A stretch of DNA of 19,954 nucleotides from Oscillospiraceae bacterium (GTDB lineage Bacteria > Bacillota_A > Clostridia > Oscillospirales > Oscillospiraceae): contig JAFYVA010000084.1 in assembly GCA_017549325.1 (NCBI GenBank), positions 1 to 19,954 on the forward strand, in the 5' to 3' direction. Shown piece after piece: positions 14,347-19,954 of this stretch (its first letter is position 1; each line of letters starts with the position of its first letter). The notes below the pieces were generated by a model, which did not search any database, was not told where the DNA came from, and was given only the letters and a program-made list of their open reading frames with translations. The translations under genes were made by a program, and so were the position numbers.

Positions 14347-15040
14347 TCTGTTTTCCGAGCAGTCTGTTGCGGAGCTGATCTACTCCGTTCAAACGGAGAT
14401 GCCCTTCGCAATCTGGGAGACATTCTATGTGACGGTGTTGGCCACGGTGCTGGCATTGATCATCGGACTGCCTCTGGGTGTGCTGCTGGTAGTGGGGGAG
14501 AAGGACGGCATTCTGCCTCTGCCTGCCCCCGTCCTCTCGGCGCTGAATGTAATCATCAACCTGCTGCGCTCCGTGCCGTTCCTGATCCTGATGATTATGG
14601 TGTTCCCCCTCAGCCGTCTGCTGATCGGCACTACGGTGGGTACGGCTGCCACAGTGGTACCGCTGGTGGTGGCGGCGTTCCCCTTTATCGCCCGATTGAC
14701 GGAGACCTCCTTCCGCGAAGTGGACCCCAATGTGATCGAGGCAGCCCAGAGCATGGGTGCCAGCCCGCTGCAGATCATCTGCAAGGTGCTGATTCCGGAA
14801 TCCGTCCCCTCGCTGATCCAAAATGTGACCATCGCACTGACCACCATTCTGGGTTACTCCGCCATGAGCGGCATCATCGGTGGCGGCGGTCTGGGAAAGA
14901 TCGCCATTGACTACGGCTATTACCGCTACAAGTATCTGGTGATGATCGTGGCAGTGATCCTGCTGGTGGTGCTGGTGCAGGTGTTCCAGAGTATCGGTAC
15001 CCGCCTTGCCCAGCGCAGTGATAAACGGCTGAAAAAGTGA
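14336..15040 (+). CDS. metI: Methionine ABC transporter permease
   Basis: A 234-residue membrane permease, slightly longer than typical (about 217) because of an N-terminal extension. About five hydrophobic segments are visible, with the cytoplasmic coupling motif EAAQSMGASPLQIICKVLIP (positions about 136-155) that docks on MetN, and the family's GIIGGGGLGKIAIDYGYYRY ending (in part). It overlaps metN by 11 bases, so the two are translationally coupled. No terminator is visible after its stop; the cysS promoter begins 18 bases later. Confidence 0.95.
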   Translation: MYHNLFSEQSVAELIYSVQTEMPFAIWETFYVTVLATVLALIIGLPLGVLLVVGEKDGILPLPAPVLSALNVIINLLRSVPFLILMIMVFPLSRLLIGTTVGTAATVVPLVVAAFPFIARLTETSFREVDPNVIEAAQSMGASPLQIICKVLIPESVPSLIQNVTIALTTILGYSAMSGIIGGGGLGKIAIDYGYYRYKYLVMIVAVILLVVLVQVFQSIGTRLAQRSDKRLKK

Positions 15041-15058
15041 GAAAAACGGCATCGGCAC

Positions 15059-15087
15059 TTGACAGAAACGGGAAAGATTGATACAAT
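15059..15087 (+). promoter_or_regulatory. Promoter of the cysS T-box leader
   Basis: A consensus TTGACA, 17 bases, TACAAT. Transcription would start near 15094, just ahead of T-box Stem I. Strong promoter with control left to the riboswitch. Confidence 0.88.
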
Positions 15088-15099
15088 AAGTGCCAATCG

Positions 15100-15336
15100 A
15101 ATAGCGTGAAGACCGGAAAGAGTACTTCCCGTGTCACTGTATAGAGAGAGGTGGTCGATGGGCTGCAAGCCGCCTTACAGTGTGGGGAGGAAAGTGCGTC
15201 CGCGAGCGCGCGGGATGAAGATACCCGCCGCGTGGCCTGCGTCATAGTGCCGCCAACGAGTGAAAAACGAGAGTGGAACCGCGAGTGAACATCGCCTCTC
15301 ATGCCCCTGTGGGCGTGAGAGGCGTTTTTATTTTGA
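15100..15336 (+). ncRNA. T-box riboswitch, cysteine-specific
   Basis: The T-box core GAGTGGAACCGCGA is at 15271-15284. Stem I pairs CTTCCC with GGGGAG and CACTGTA with TACAGTG, with the conserved AGAGTA loop-E strand on the 5' side. On the 3' side of the specifier loop (GAAAGTGCG) the codon TGC at 15195-15197 specifies cysteine. The distal part shows AGAGAGAGGTGG...AAGCCGCC, as in other T-boxes. The bulge base after TGG (15277, A) would pair with discriminator U, which is the tRNA-Cys discriminator. Uncharged tRNA-Cys should therefore stabilise the antiterminator and switch on cysS. Confidence 0.93.
15293..15336 (+). terminator. T-box regulated terminator before cysS
   Basis: CGCCTCTC...GCCC pairs with GGGC...GAGAGGCG around a CTGT loop, followed by TTTTTATTTT. 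It competes with the T-box antiterminator at 15271-15284 and downstream bases. Confidence 0.92.
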
Positions 15337-15372
15337 TACTATATATAATAATGTATATAAAGGAGAAGGACT

Positions 15373-16824
15373 ATGTACCTGTATAACTCTGCTACCCGTA
15401 AAAAGGAAGAATTCAAGACCCATACCCCCGGTCATGTGGAGCTGTATACCTGCGGCCCCACCGTGTACCACTTTGCCCATATCGGCAACCTGCGCTCCTA
15501 CCTGATGGAGGATGTGCTGGAGAAGTATCTGCGCTATGCCGGTTACGATGTGCACCGCGTCATGAACATTACCGACGTGGGCCATCTGACCTCCGACGCC
15601 GACGAGGGCGAGGACAAGATGCTCAAGGGTGCCAAGCGCGAGAATAAGTCCGTCATGGATATCGCTAAGTTCTATACCGACGCCTTCTTTGCCGACTGCG
15701 CCAAGCTGAACATCAAGACCCCTGATGTGGTGGAGCCTGCCACCAACTGCATCGCCGAGTATATCAACATCGTCTCCACCCTGATCGAGAAGGAGTACGC
15801 CTATCTCGCCGGCGGCAACGTGTATTTCGACTCCTCCAAGCTGCCTCGCTACTATATCTTCAACGACCACAACGAGGACGATCTGGCTGTGGGCGTCCGC
15901 GAGGGCGTGGAAGAGGATACCAACAAGCGTAACCGCAACGACTTCGTGCTGTGGTTCACCAAGTCCAAGTTTGAGGATCAGGCTCTGAAGTGGGATTCTC
16001 CCTGGGGCGTGGGTTATCCCGGCTGGCACATTGAGTGCACCGGCATCTCCCTCAAGCACAACGGCGAGTATCTCGACCTCCACTGCGGCGGCGTGGACAA
16101 TGCCTTCCCCCACCACACCAACGAGATCGCCCAGTCCGAGAGCTTCTTGGGTCACGCCTGGTGCCCCCACTGGTTCCATGTTGCCCACCTGAATACCTCC
16201 GGCGGCAAGATGTCCAAGTCCAAGGGTGAGTTCCTCACCGTGTCGTTGCTGGAAGAGAAGGGTTATGATCCTCTGGCCTACCGCTTCTTCTGCATGCAGA
16301 GCCATTACCGCAAGAGCCTGGTGTTCTCCTGGGAGAACCTGGACAACGCCGTGGTGGCCTACAATAAGCTCATCGCCCGCGTGGCCGCCCTCAAGACCGA
16401 GGGTGAGGTAGAGAGCGCTGCCTTTGAGGAAATGAAGGCTAAGTTCATGGCTGCTATGGACAACGACCTGAACACCTCCATGGGCGTTACCGTCCTGTAC
16501 GATGTGCTGAAGGCCAAGACCAACGATGTGACGAAGCTGGCCCTCATCGAGAGCTTCGATACCGTGCTGGGTCTGAAGCTGGTGGAGAAGGCTGCCGAGG
16601 CTCGCGCCAAGCAGGCAGCAGCCGCTGCTGCACCCGCTGCCGGCTTCACCGTCGTCAGCGAGGATGGCGAGGTCAACGCTGAGATCGAGGAACTGATCCG
16701 TCAGCGCGCCGAGGCCAAGAAGGCCAAGAATTTCGCCGAGGCTGACCGCATCCGCGACGAGCTGAAGGCACAGGGCGTGGAGATCATCGACGTGGCCGGC
16801 GGCGCCAAGTGGAAGCGCATCTGA
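15373..16824 (+). CDS. cysS: Cysteinyl-tRNA synthetase
   Basis: A 483-residue class I synthetase that charges tRNA-Cys. Motifs: HIGN (36-39), KMSKS (279-283), and the zinc-binding set C27 (TCGPTVY), C222 (HIECTG), H247/H248 (FPHHTNE) and E251 that gives cysteine discrimination. An Ala-rich segment (residues 408-424) lies before the C-terminal anticodon-binding region (EELIRQRAEAKKAKNFAEADRIRDEL, in part). AAGGAGAAGG precedes ATG 15373. Expression is governed by the T-box just upstream, and the gene lies next to methionine uptake genes. Confidence 0.98.
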   Translation: MYLYNSATRKKEEFKTHTPGHVELYTCGPTVYHFAHIGNLRSYLMEDVLEKYLRYAGYDVHRVMNITDVGHLTSDADEGEDKMLKGAKRENKSVMDIAKFYTDAFFADCAKLNIKTPDVVEPATNCIAEYINIVSTLIEKEYAYLAGGNVYFDSSKLPRYYIFNDHNEDDLAVGVREGVEEDTNKRNRNDFVLWFTKSKFEDQALKWDSPWGVGYPGWHIECTGISLKHNGEYLDLHCGGVDNAFPHHTNEIAQSESFLGHAWCPHWFHVAHLNTSGGKMSKSKGEFLTVSLLEEKGYDPLAYRFFCMQSHYRKSLVFSWENLDNAVVAYNKLIARVAALKTEGEVESAAFEEMKAKFMAAMDNDLNTSMGVTVLYDVLKAKTNDVTKLALIESFDTVLGLKLVEKAAEARAKQAAAAAAPAAGFTVVSEDGEVNAEIEELIRQRAEAKKAKNFAEADRIRDELKAQGVEIIDVAGGAKWKRI

Positions 16825-16873
16825 GGCTTTGACAAAACGCTGAAATTTTCTGAAAAAATTTAGAAAAAACAGA

Positions 16874-16910
16874 GAAAACCCCCTTGACAAAAAGGGGGTT
16901 TTCCTTTATA
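16874..16910 (+). terminator. Terminator of cysS, with a promoter -35 box in its loop
   Basis: GAAAACCCCC (16874-16883) pairs with GGGGGTTTTC (16894-16903) over 10 bp, followed by CTTTATATT. The 10-base loop is TTGACAAAAA, which contains the -35 hexamer of the next promoter. Confidence 0.88.
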
Positions 16911-16912
16911 TT
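16884..16912 (+). promoter_or_regulatory. Promoter of the S10 ribosomal protein operon
   Basis: Perfect TTGACA, 17 bases, TATATT. It begins at the first base of the cysS terminator loop. The start point would be near 16919, giving a leader of roughly 285 bases before rpsJ. Confidence 0.87.
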
Positions 16913-16918
16913 ATGAAG

Positions 16919-17100
16919 GTACGCGCGAAAGGGTGCTACACACCCGGAGGCGTTTACAACTGCGATGAACCGAGAGATTGCGGCGTGAGCCGGTAACTTT
17001 CGGGGAGTATGTCCGATAATCGGGCGGCTGAGGAAGTTCTGTACGCAAGCGTAGATCGCTGCGCCAGAAGCACACCGGCCAGCTTTTGTGCCGGTGTTTC
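16919..17100 (+). ncRNA. Structured leader RNA of the S10 operon with a terminator-like hairpin
   Basis: About 180 non-coding bases with several stems: GGGTG / CACCC (16931-16945), CCGAGAG / CTTTCGG (about 16970-17002, one G-U), CCGAT / ATCGG near 17012-17022, and TACGC / GCGTA (17042-17053). It ends in ACACCGGC / GCCGGTGT (17072-17097), followed by TTTCTT, a plausible weak attenuator. GCCGGT at 16989-16994 is an exact complement of ACCGGC (17074-17079) and could form an alternative antiterminator. Ribosomal protein operons are commonly autoregulated through such leaders; which ligand binds here is unknown, and I do not recognise the family. Confidence 0.6.
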
Positions 17101-17204
17101 TTATGAGCTGGAATGATACGCACGGAACAGCGTATAAGAAATTTCCTCACCGTACGGCATTGGAAAACTCAACTACCGTACAACAAAATGGAGGAACAAA
17201 CCAA

Positions 17205-17513
17205 ATGGCAAAAGAAATGATTCGCATTCGTCTGAAGGCCTATGACCATCAGGTCATCGACCAGAGCGCAGAGAAGATCGTCGAGACCGCCAAGCGTGCT
17301 GGCGCTGTCGTGTCCGGCCCCATCCCTCTGCCCACCAAGAAGGAGATCGTCACCATCCTGCGTGCTACTCATAAGTACAAGGATAGCCGTGAGCAGTTCG
17401 AGCGCCGCACTCACAAGAGACTGATCGACATCACCAATTCCACCCCCAAGACGGTCGAGGCCCTGATGGCCCTGGATCTGCCCGCCGGTGTGGAGATCGA
17501 GATCAAGCTGTAA
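17205..17513 (+). CDS. rpsJ: 30S ribosomal protein S10
   Basis: A 102-residue protein beginning [16 protein letters not shown], of standard S10 length, with the conserved [15 protein letters not shown] and [10 protein letters not shown] segments. S10 is a 30S head protein and also the NusE transcription antitermination factor. GGAGG lies about ten bases before ATG 17205. A longer in-frame reading from 17088 adds 39 unrelated residues and lacks a ribosome binding site. First gene of the S10 operon. Confidence 0.98.
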   Translation: MAKEMIRIRLKAYDHQVIDQSAEKIVETAKRAGAVVSGPIPLPTKKEIVTILRATHKYKDSREQFERRTHKRLIDITNSTPKTVEALMALDLPAGVEIEIKL

Positions 17514-17517
17514 CACA

Positions 17518-17636
17518 CTATATTAAATATAGTAGCAGCGAGACTCAAACAAACATGCTTGCAACCCAAGTTCGTCGACTTGCGTGAGACGAACGGGTCA
17601 TGTCGGCAGAGCAAGCGGTCGGTGGCCAATGCACCG
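17518..17636 (+). ncRNA. Structured intercistronic RNA between rpsJ and rplC
   Basis: The 164-base gap is unusually long for this operon and is rich in inverted repeats. CTATAT / ATATAG (17518-17532) comes first. Then a compound stem pairs GCTTGC (17557-17562) with GCAAGC (17611-17616), ACCC (17564-17567) with GGGT (17595-17598), and GTTCGTC (17570-17576) with GACGAAC (17588-17594). A last stem is TCGGTG / CACCGA (17619-17636). No open reading frame of note occurs. It may be a translational control or processing site for L3/L4. I do not recognise the family. Confidence 0.55.
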
Positions 17637-17677
17637 ATTGAACTATGTCGACCAATAACCTTATAGGAGGATCATAC

Positions 17678-18394
17678 ATGAAAGCAATTATCGGCAAAAA
17701 AGTCGGCATGTCTCAGATCTTCGACGAGAACGGCAAGGTGATCCCTGTTACCGTTATCGAGGCAGGTCCCTGCGTCGTCGTGCAGAAGAAGACTGTCGAA
17801 AAGGACGGCTACAACGCCGTGCAGCTGGGCTTTGAGGATGTTTCTGAGAAGCGTCTGACCAAGCCTGAGATGGGCCACCTGAACAAGGCAAACGTTGGCC
17901 CCAAGAAGTACCTGCGTGAGTTCAACCTGGACAACGCTGCCGAGCTGAACATCGGCGATGTCGTTAAGGCTGACACCTTCAAAGAGGGCGAGTGGGTTGA
18001 CGTGACCGGCACCAGCAAGGGTCACGGCTACCAGGGCGTCGTCAAGCGTTACAACGCTGGCCGCACTCCCATGAGCCACGGCGGTGGCCCCGTCCATCGT
18101 CACGCCGGTTCCATGGGCCCCATCGATCCCGCCCGTATCTTCAAGGGCAAGATCGGCGCCGGCCAGATGGGCGGCGACCAGATCACCATCCAGAACCTGG
18201 AAGTGGTCAAGGTTGATCCCGAGCTGAACCTGATCGCCGTTCGCGGCGCTATCCCTGGCTGCAAGGGCGGCCTGGTCCTGCTGAAGACCACCGTGAAGAC
18301 TCACCGCGTCAAGAACGTCGAGTCCGGCATCAGCAACAATCCCCAGAAGGCATCCGGCCGTAATCCCCAGAAGGCATCTGCCCGTAATAAGTAA
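17678..18394 (+). CDS. rplC: 50S ribosomal protein L3
   Basis: A 238-residue L3, beginning MKAIIGKKVGMSQIFDENGK, with the conserved GTSKGHGYQGVVKRYN and GGGPVHRHAGSMGPID segments that reach towards the peptidyl transferase centre. L3 helps start 50S assembly. ATAGGAGG lies seven bases before ATG 17678; an in-frame ATG at 17645 would add 11 residues and is rejected. The C-terminus is extended past the usual end by a repeated eight-residue unit (NPQKASGR, NPQKASAR). Confidence 0.98.
   Translation: MKAIIGKKVGMSQIFDENGKVIPVTVIEAGPCVVVQKKTVEKDGYNAVQLGFEDVSEKRLTKPEMGHLNKANVGPKKYLREFNLDNAAELNIGDVVKADTFKEGEWVDVTGTSKGHGYQGVVKRYNAGRTPMSHGGGPVHRHAGSMGPIDPARIFKGKIGAGQMGGDQITIQNLEVVKVDPELNLIAVRGAIPGCKGGLVLLKTTVKTHRVKNVESGISNNPQKASGRNPQKASARNK
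18338..18385 (+). repeat. 24-bp in-frame tandem repeat at the 3' end of rplC
   Basis: Two adjacent 24-base copies (18338-18361 and 18362-18385) differ at two positions (TCC/TCT and GGC/GCC). They encode NPQKASGR and NPQKASAR, followed by NK and the stop. Confidence 0.9.
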
Positions 18395-18414
18395 GGAAAG
18401 GAGTGCTCAAGGAA

Positions 18415-19038
18415 ATGTCTACTATCAATGTTCTCAGCATGACCGGCGAGGTCGTCGGTTCTGTCGAGCTGAACGATTCCATCTTCGGTATCGAGCCCAA
18501 TCAGGCTGTCGTCCATGAAGTGGTGAAGAACCATCTGGCCAACTGCCGTCAGGGTACCCAGAGTGCTCTGACCCGCGCAGAGGTCTCCGGCGGCGGCAAG
18601 AAGCCCTGGCGTCAGAAGGGTACCGGTCACGCCCGTCAGGGCAGCACCCGTGCTCCTCAGTGGACCCACGGCGGTATCGTGTTCGCCCCCAAGCCCCGCA
18701 GCTACTCTTACGTTCTGAATAAGAAGGTTAAGAGACTGGCTCTCAAGTCTGCTCTGTCTGCTAAGGCAGCTGCCGGCGAGATCATCGTTGTTGATTCCAT
18801 CAAGATGGACAACATCAAGACCAAGGACTTCCGCGCTTTCCTGGGTGCCGTCAAGGCTGAGGGTAAGGCTCTGGTCGTGACTCCCGTCAAGAACGAGAAC
18901 GTCATCAAGAGCGCCCGCAACATCCCCGGCGTCGAGACCACTATGGCCAACCTGATCAATGTCTATGACATTCTCAAGGCCAAGAACCTGGTTCTGGATA
19001 AGGAAGCCCTCGCAGTTATCGAGGAGGTGTTCGCATAA
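18415..19038 (+). CDS. rplD: 50S ribosomal protein L4
   Basis: A 207-residue L4, beginning [19 protein letters not shown], with the conserved extended loop [22 protein letters not shown] that lines the peptide exit tunnel (residues about 63-84). In E. coli, L4 also represses the S10 operon. ATG 18415 has GGAG 11 bases upstream; the GTG at 18403 overlaps that ribosome binding site and is rejected. The stop TAA overlaps the rplW ATG by one base. Confidence 0.97.
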   Translation: MSTINVLSMTGEVVGSVELNDSIFGIEPNQAVVHEVVKNHLANCRQGTQSALTRAEVSGGGKKPWRQKGTGHARQGSTRAPQWTHGGIVFAPKPRSYSYVLNKKVKRLALKSALSAKAAAGEIIVVDSIKMDNIKTKDFRAFLGAVKAEGKALVVTPVKNENVIKSARNIPGVETTMANLINVYDILKAKNLVLDKEALAVIEEVFA

Positions 19039-19331
19039 TGAACGTTTACGACATCATTATCCGTCCCATCATCACCGAGCGTTCCATGGCCAGCACTGCC
19101 GAGAAGAAGTACGTCTTCGAGGTTGCTACCGGCGCCGGCAAGGTGGAGATCAAGAACGCCGTTGAGACCATCTTCGGTGTGAAGGTTGCTAAGGTCAACA
19201 CCATCAACTACGATGGTAAGGCCAAGCGTCTGGGCGCCGGCCGTCCCGGCACCCGCAAGAGCTGGAAGAAGGCTTACGTCCAGCTGACCCAGGATTCCAA
19301 GACCATCGAGTTCTTCGAGGGTATGGTGTAA
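19038..19331 (+). CDS. rplW: 50S ribosomal protein L23
   Basis: A 97-residue L23 of normal length: [11 protein letters not shown] near the start, [20 protein letters not shown] in the middle (in part) and [23 protein letters not shown] at the end (in part). L23 sits at the tunnel exit and docks trigger factor and the signal recognition particle. It starts in the TAATG overlap with rplD, so translation is coupled. Confidence 0.97.
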   Translation: MNVYDIIIRPIITERSMASTAEKKYVFEVATGAGKVEIKNAVETIFGVKVAKVNTINYDGKAKRLGAGRPGTRKSWKKAYVQLTQDSKTIEFFEGMV

Positions 19332-19352
19332 GAAAGGAAGGAGTGTTAGAGA

Positions 19353-19954
19353 ATGTCTATCAAAACTTTTAAGCCGACCACCCCTTCCCGCAGACACATG
19401 ACTGTCTCCGGCTTCGACGGCATTGATAAGCACGCAAAGCCCGAGGCCAGCCTGACCGAGGTCCTGAAGAAGCACGCTGGTCGCAACAGCTATGGCCACA
19501 TCACCGTCCGTCATCGCGGCGGCGGCGAGAAGCGCAAGTATCGTATCATCGACTTCAAGCGCGACAAGGTGGATATGGAAGCCACCGTCCTGCGTCTGGA
19601 GTACGATCCCAACCGCAGCGCCAACATCGCGCTGGTTCAGTATGCCGACGGCGAGAAGCGTTACATCATCGCTCCCGTGGGTCTGGCCGCTGGTGACAAG
19701 GTTCTGTCCTCCGCCAACGCCGACATCAAGCCCGGCAACTGCCTGCCTCTGTCCAACATTCCCGTTGGTACCATCATCCACAACATCGAGATGCATCCCG
19801 GCAAGGGCGCTCAGCTGGTTCGTTCCGCTGGTGCTTACGCTCAGCTGATGGCTAAGGAGGGCACTGATGCCCAGGTCCGTATGCCTTCCGGCGAGGTCCG
19901 CATCATCCGCACCAACTGCAAGGCCTGCATCGGCCAGGTTGGCAACATCGAGCA
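19353..19954 (+). CDS. rplB: 50S ribosomal protein L2, N-terminal part
   Basis: The gene starts at ATG 19353, with GGAAGGAG about ten bases upstream, and is open to the window end, about 200 residues. The product begins [20 protein letters not shown] and contains [19 protein letters not shown] and [23 protein letters not shown] (in part), typical of L2. L2 binds 23S rRNA and supports subunit joining and peptidyl transfer. About 75 residues are missing at the C-terminus, beyond the window. Confidence 0.97.
   Translation, partial: MSIKTFKPTTPSRRHMTVSGFDGIDKHAKPEASLTEVLKKHAGRNSYGHITVRHRGGGEKRKYRIIDFKRDKVDMEATVLRLEYDPNRSANIALVQYADGEKRYIIAPVGLAAGDKVLSSANADIKPGNCLPLSNIPVGTIIHNIEMHPGKGAQLVRSAGAYAQLMAKEGTDAQVRMPSGEVRIIRTNCKACIGQVGNIE

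Noticed and set aside
1..19954. CRISPR arrays, insertion sequences, prophage genes, rRNA
   Set aside because: No regularly spaced repeats, transposase or phage-like frames, or rRNA sequences were seen in the window.

Overview
The window looks like a chromosomal segment from a strictly anaerobic, fairly high-GC member of the Clostridia, most plausibly an Oscillospirales-type gut bacterium. This placement is inferred from a class III (glycyl-radical) ribonucleotide reductase, a cysteine T-box, the DUF1385-prmC pair, strong AGGAGG ribosome binding sites, and an S10 operon opening S10-L3-L4-L23-L2. I could not search a database. Every protein gene is on the + strand; only one tRNA gene is on the - strand.

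Layout. 1-2385: the C-terminal part of anaerobic ribonucleotide reductase NrdD carrying an extra C-terminal CPNC thioredoxin-like domain, then thioredoxin reductase TrxB. 2386-2820: a short region packed with perfect hairpins and broken copies of a tRNA 3' end, ending in a real tRNA-Leu(CAA) on the - strand. 2993-6537: a lipoprotein with calcium-loop-like repeats, an OmpR-type response regulator and a histidine kinase. 6611-8452: a DUF1385 membrane protein and PrmC. 8504-12084: recA-recX-rimO-pgsA, tightly packed. 12149-15040: a methionine uptake operon preceded by an unusual Met/Cys-rich 35-codon leader peptide and a terminator. 15059-16824: a cysteine T-box riboswitch and cysS. 16884-19954: the start of the ribosomal protein S10 operon with a long structured leader, running off the end inside rplB.

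The most unusual content is in the methionine operon. The substrate-binding lipoprotein (12449-13312) has the two halves of MetQ in swapped order: the block that is normally C-terminal (PNDxTNxxRAL through GAVV) follows the lipobox, and the block that is normally N-terminal (SPTPHAEIL, NDYVxPN, NYFQHVPYL, KQTSLDGL) comes last. This is a circular permutation. Just upstream, a gene with its own promoter and ribosome binding site encodes a 35-residue peptide with 11 Met and 4 Cys. It is followed by a strong terminator whose 5' arm can instead pair with the last codons of the peptide gene. That is the layout expected of classical ribosome-mediated attenuation, here responding to methionine, and no SAM riboswitch or T-box lies in front of the operon.

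Themes linking the genes: NrdD-Trx plus TrxB may form a self-contained thiol-driven anaerobic dNTP supply; metQNI and cysS sit side by side as sulfur-amino-acid uptake and use, each with its own attenuation device; and the S10 operon has two structured untranslated RNAs (before rpsJ and between rpsJ and rplC) that I could not assign to a known leader family.
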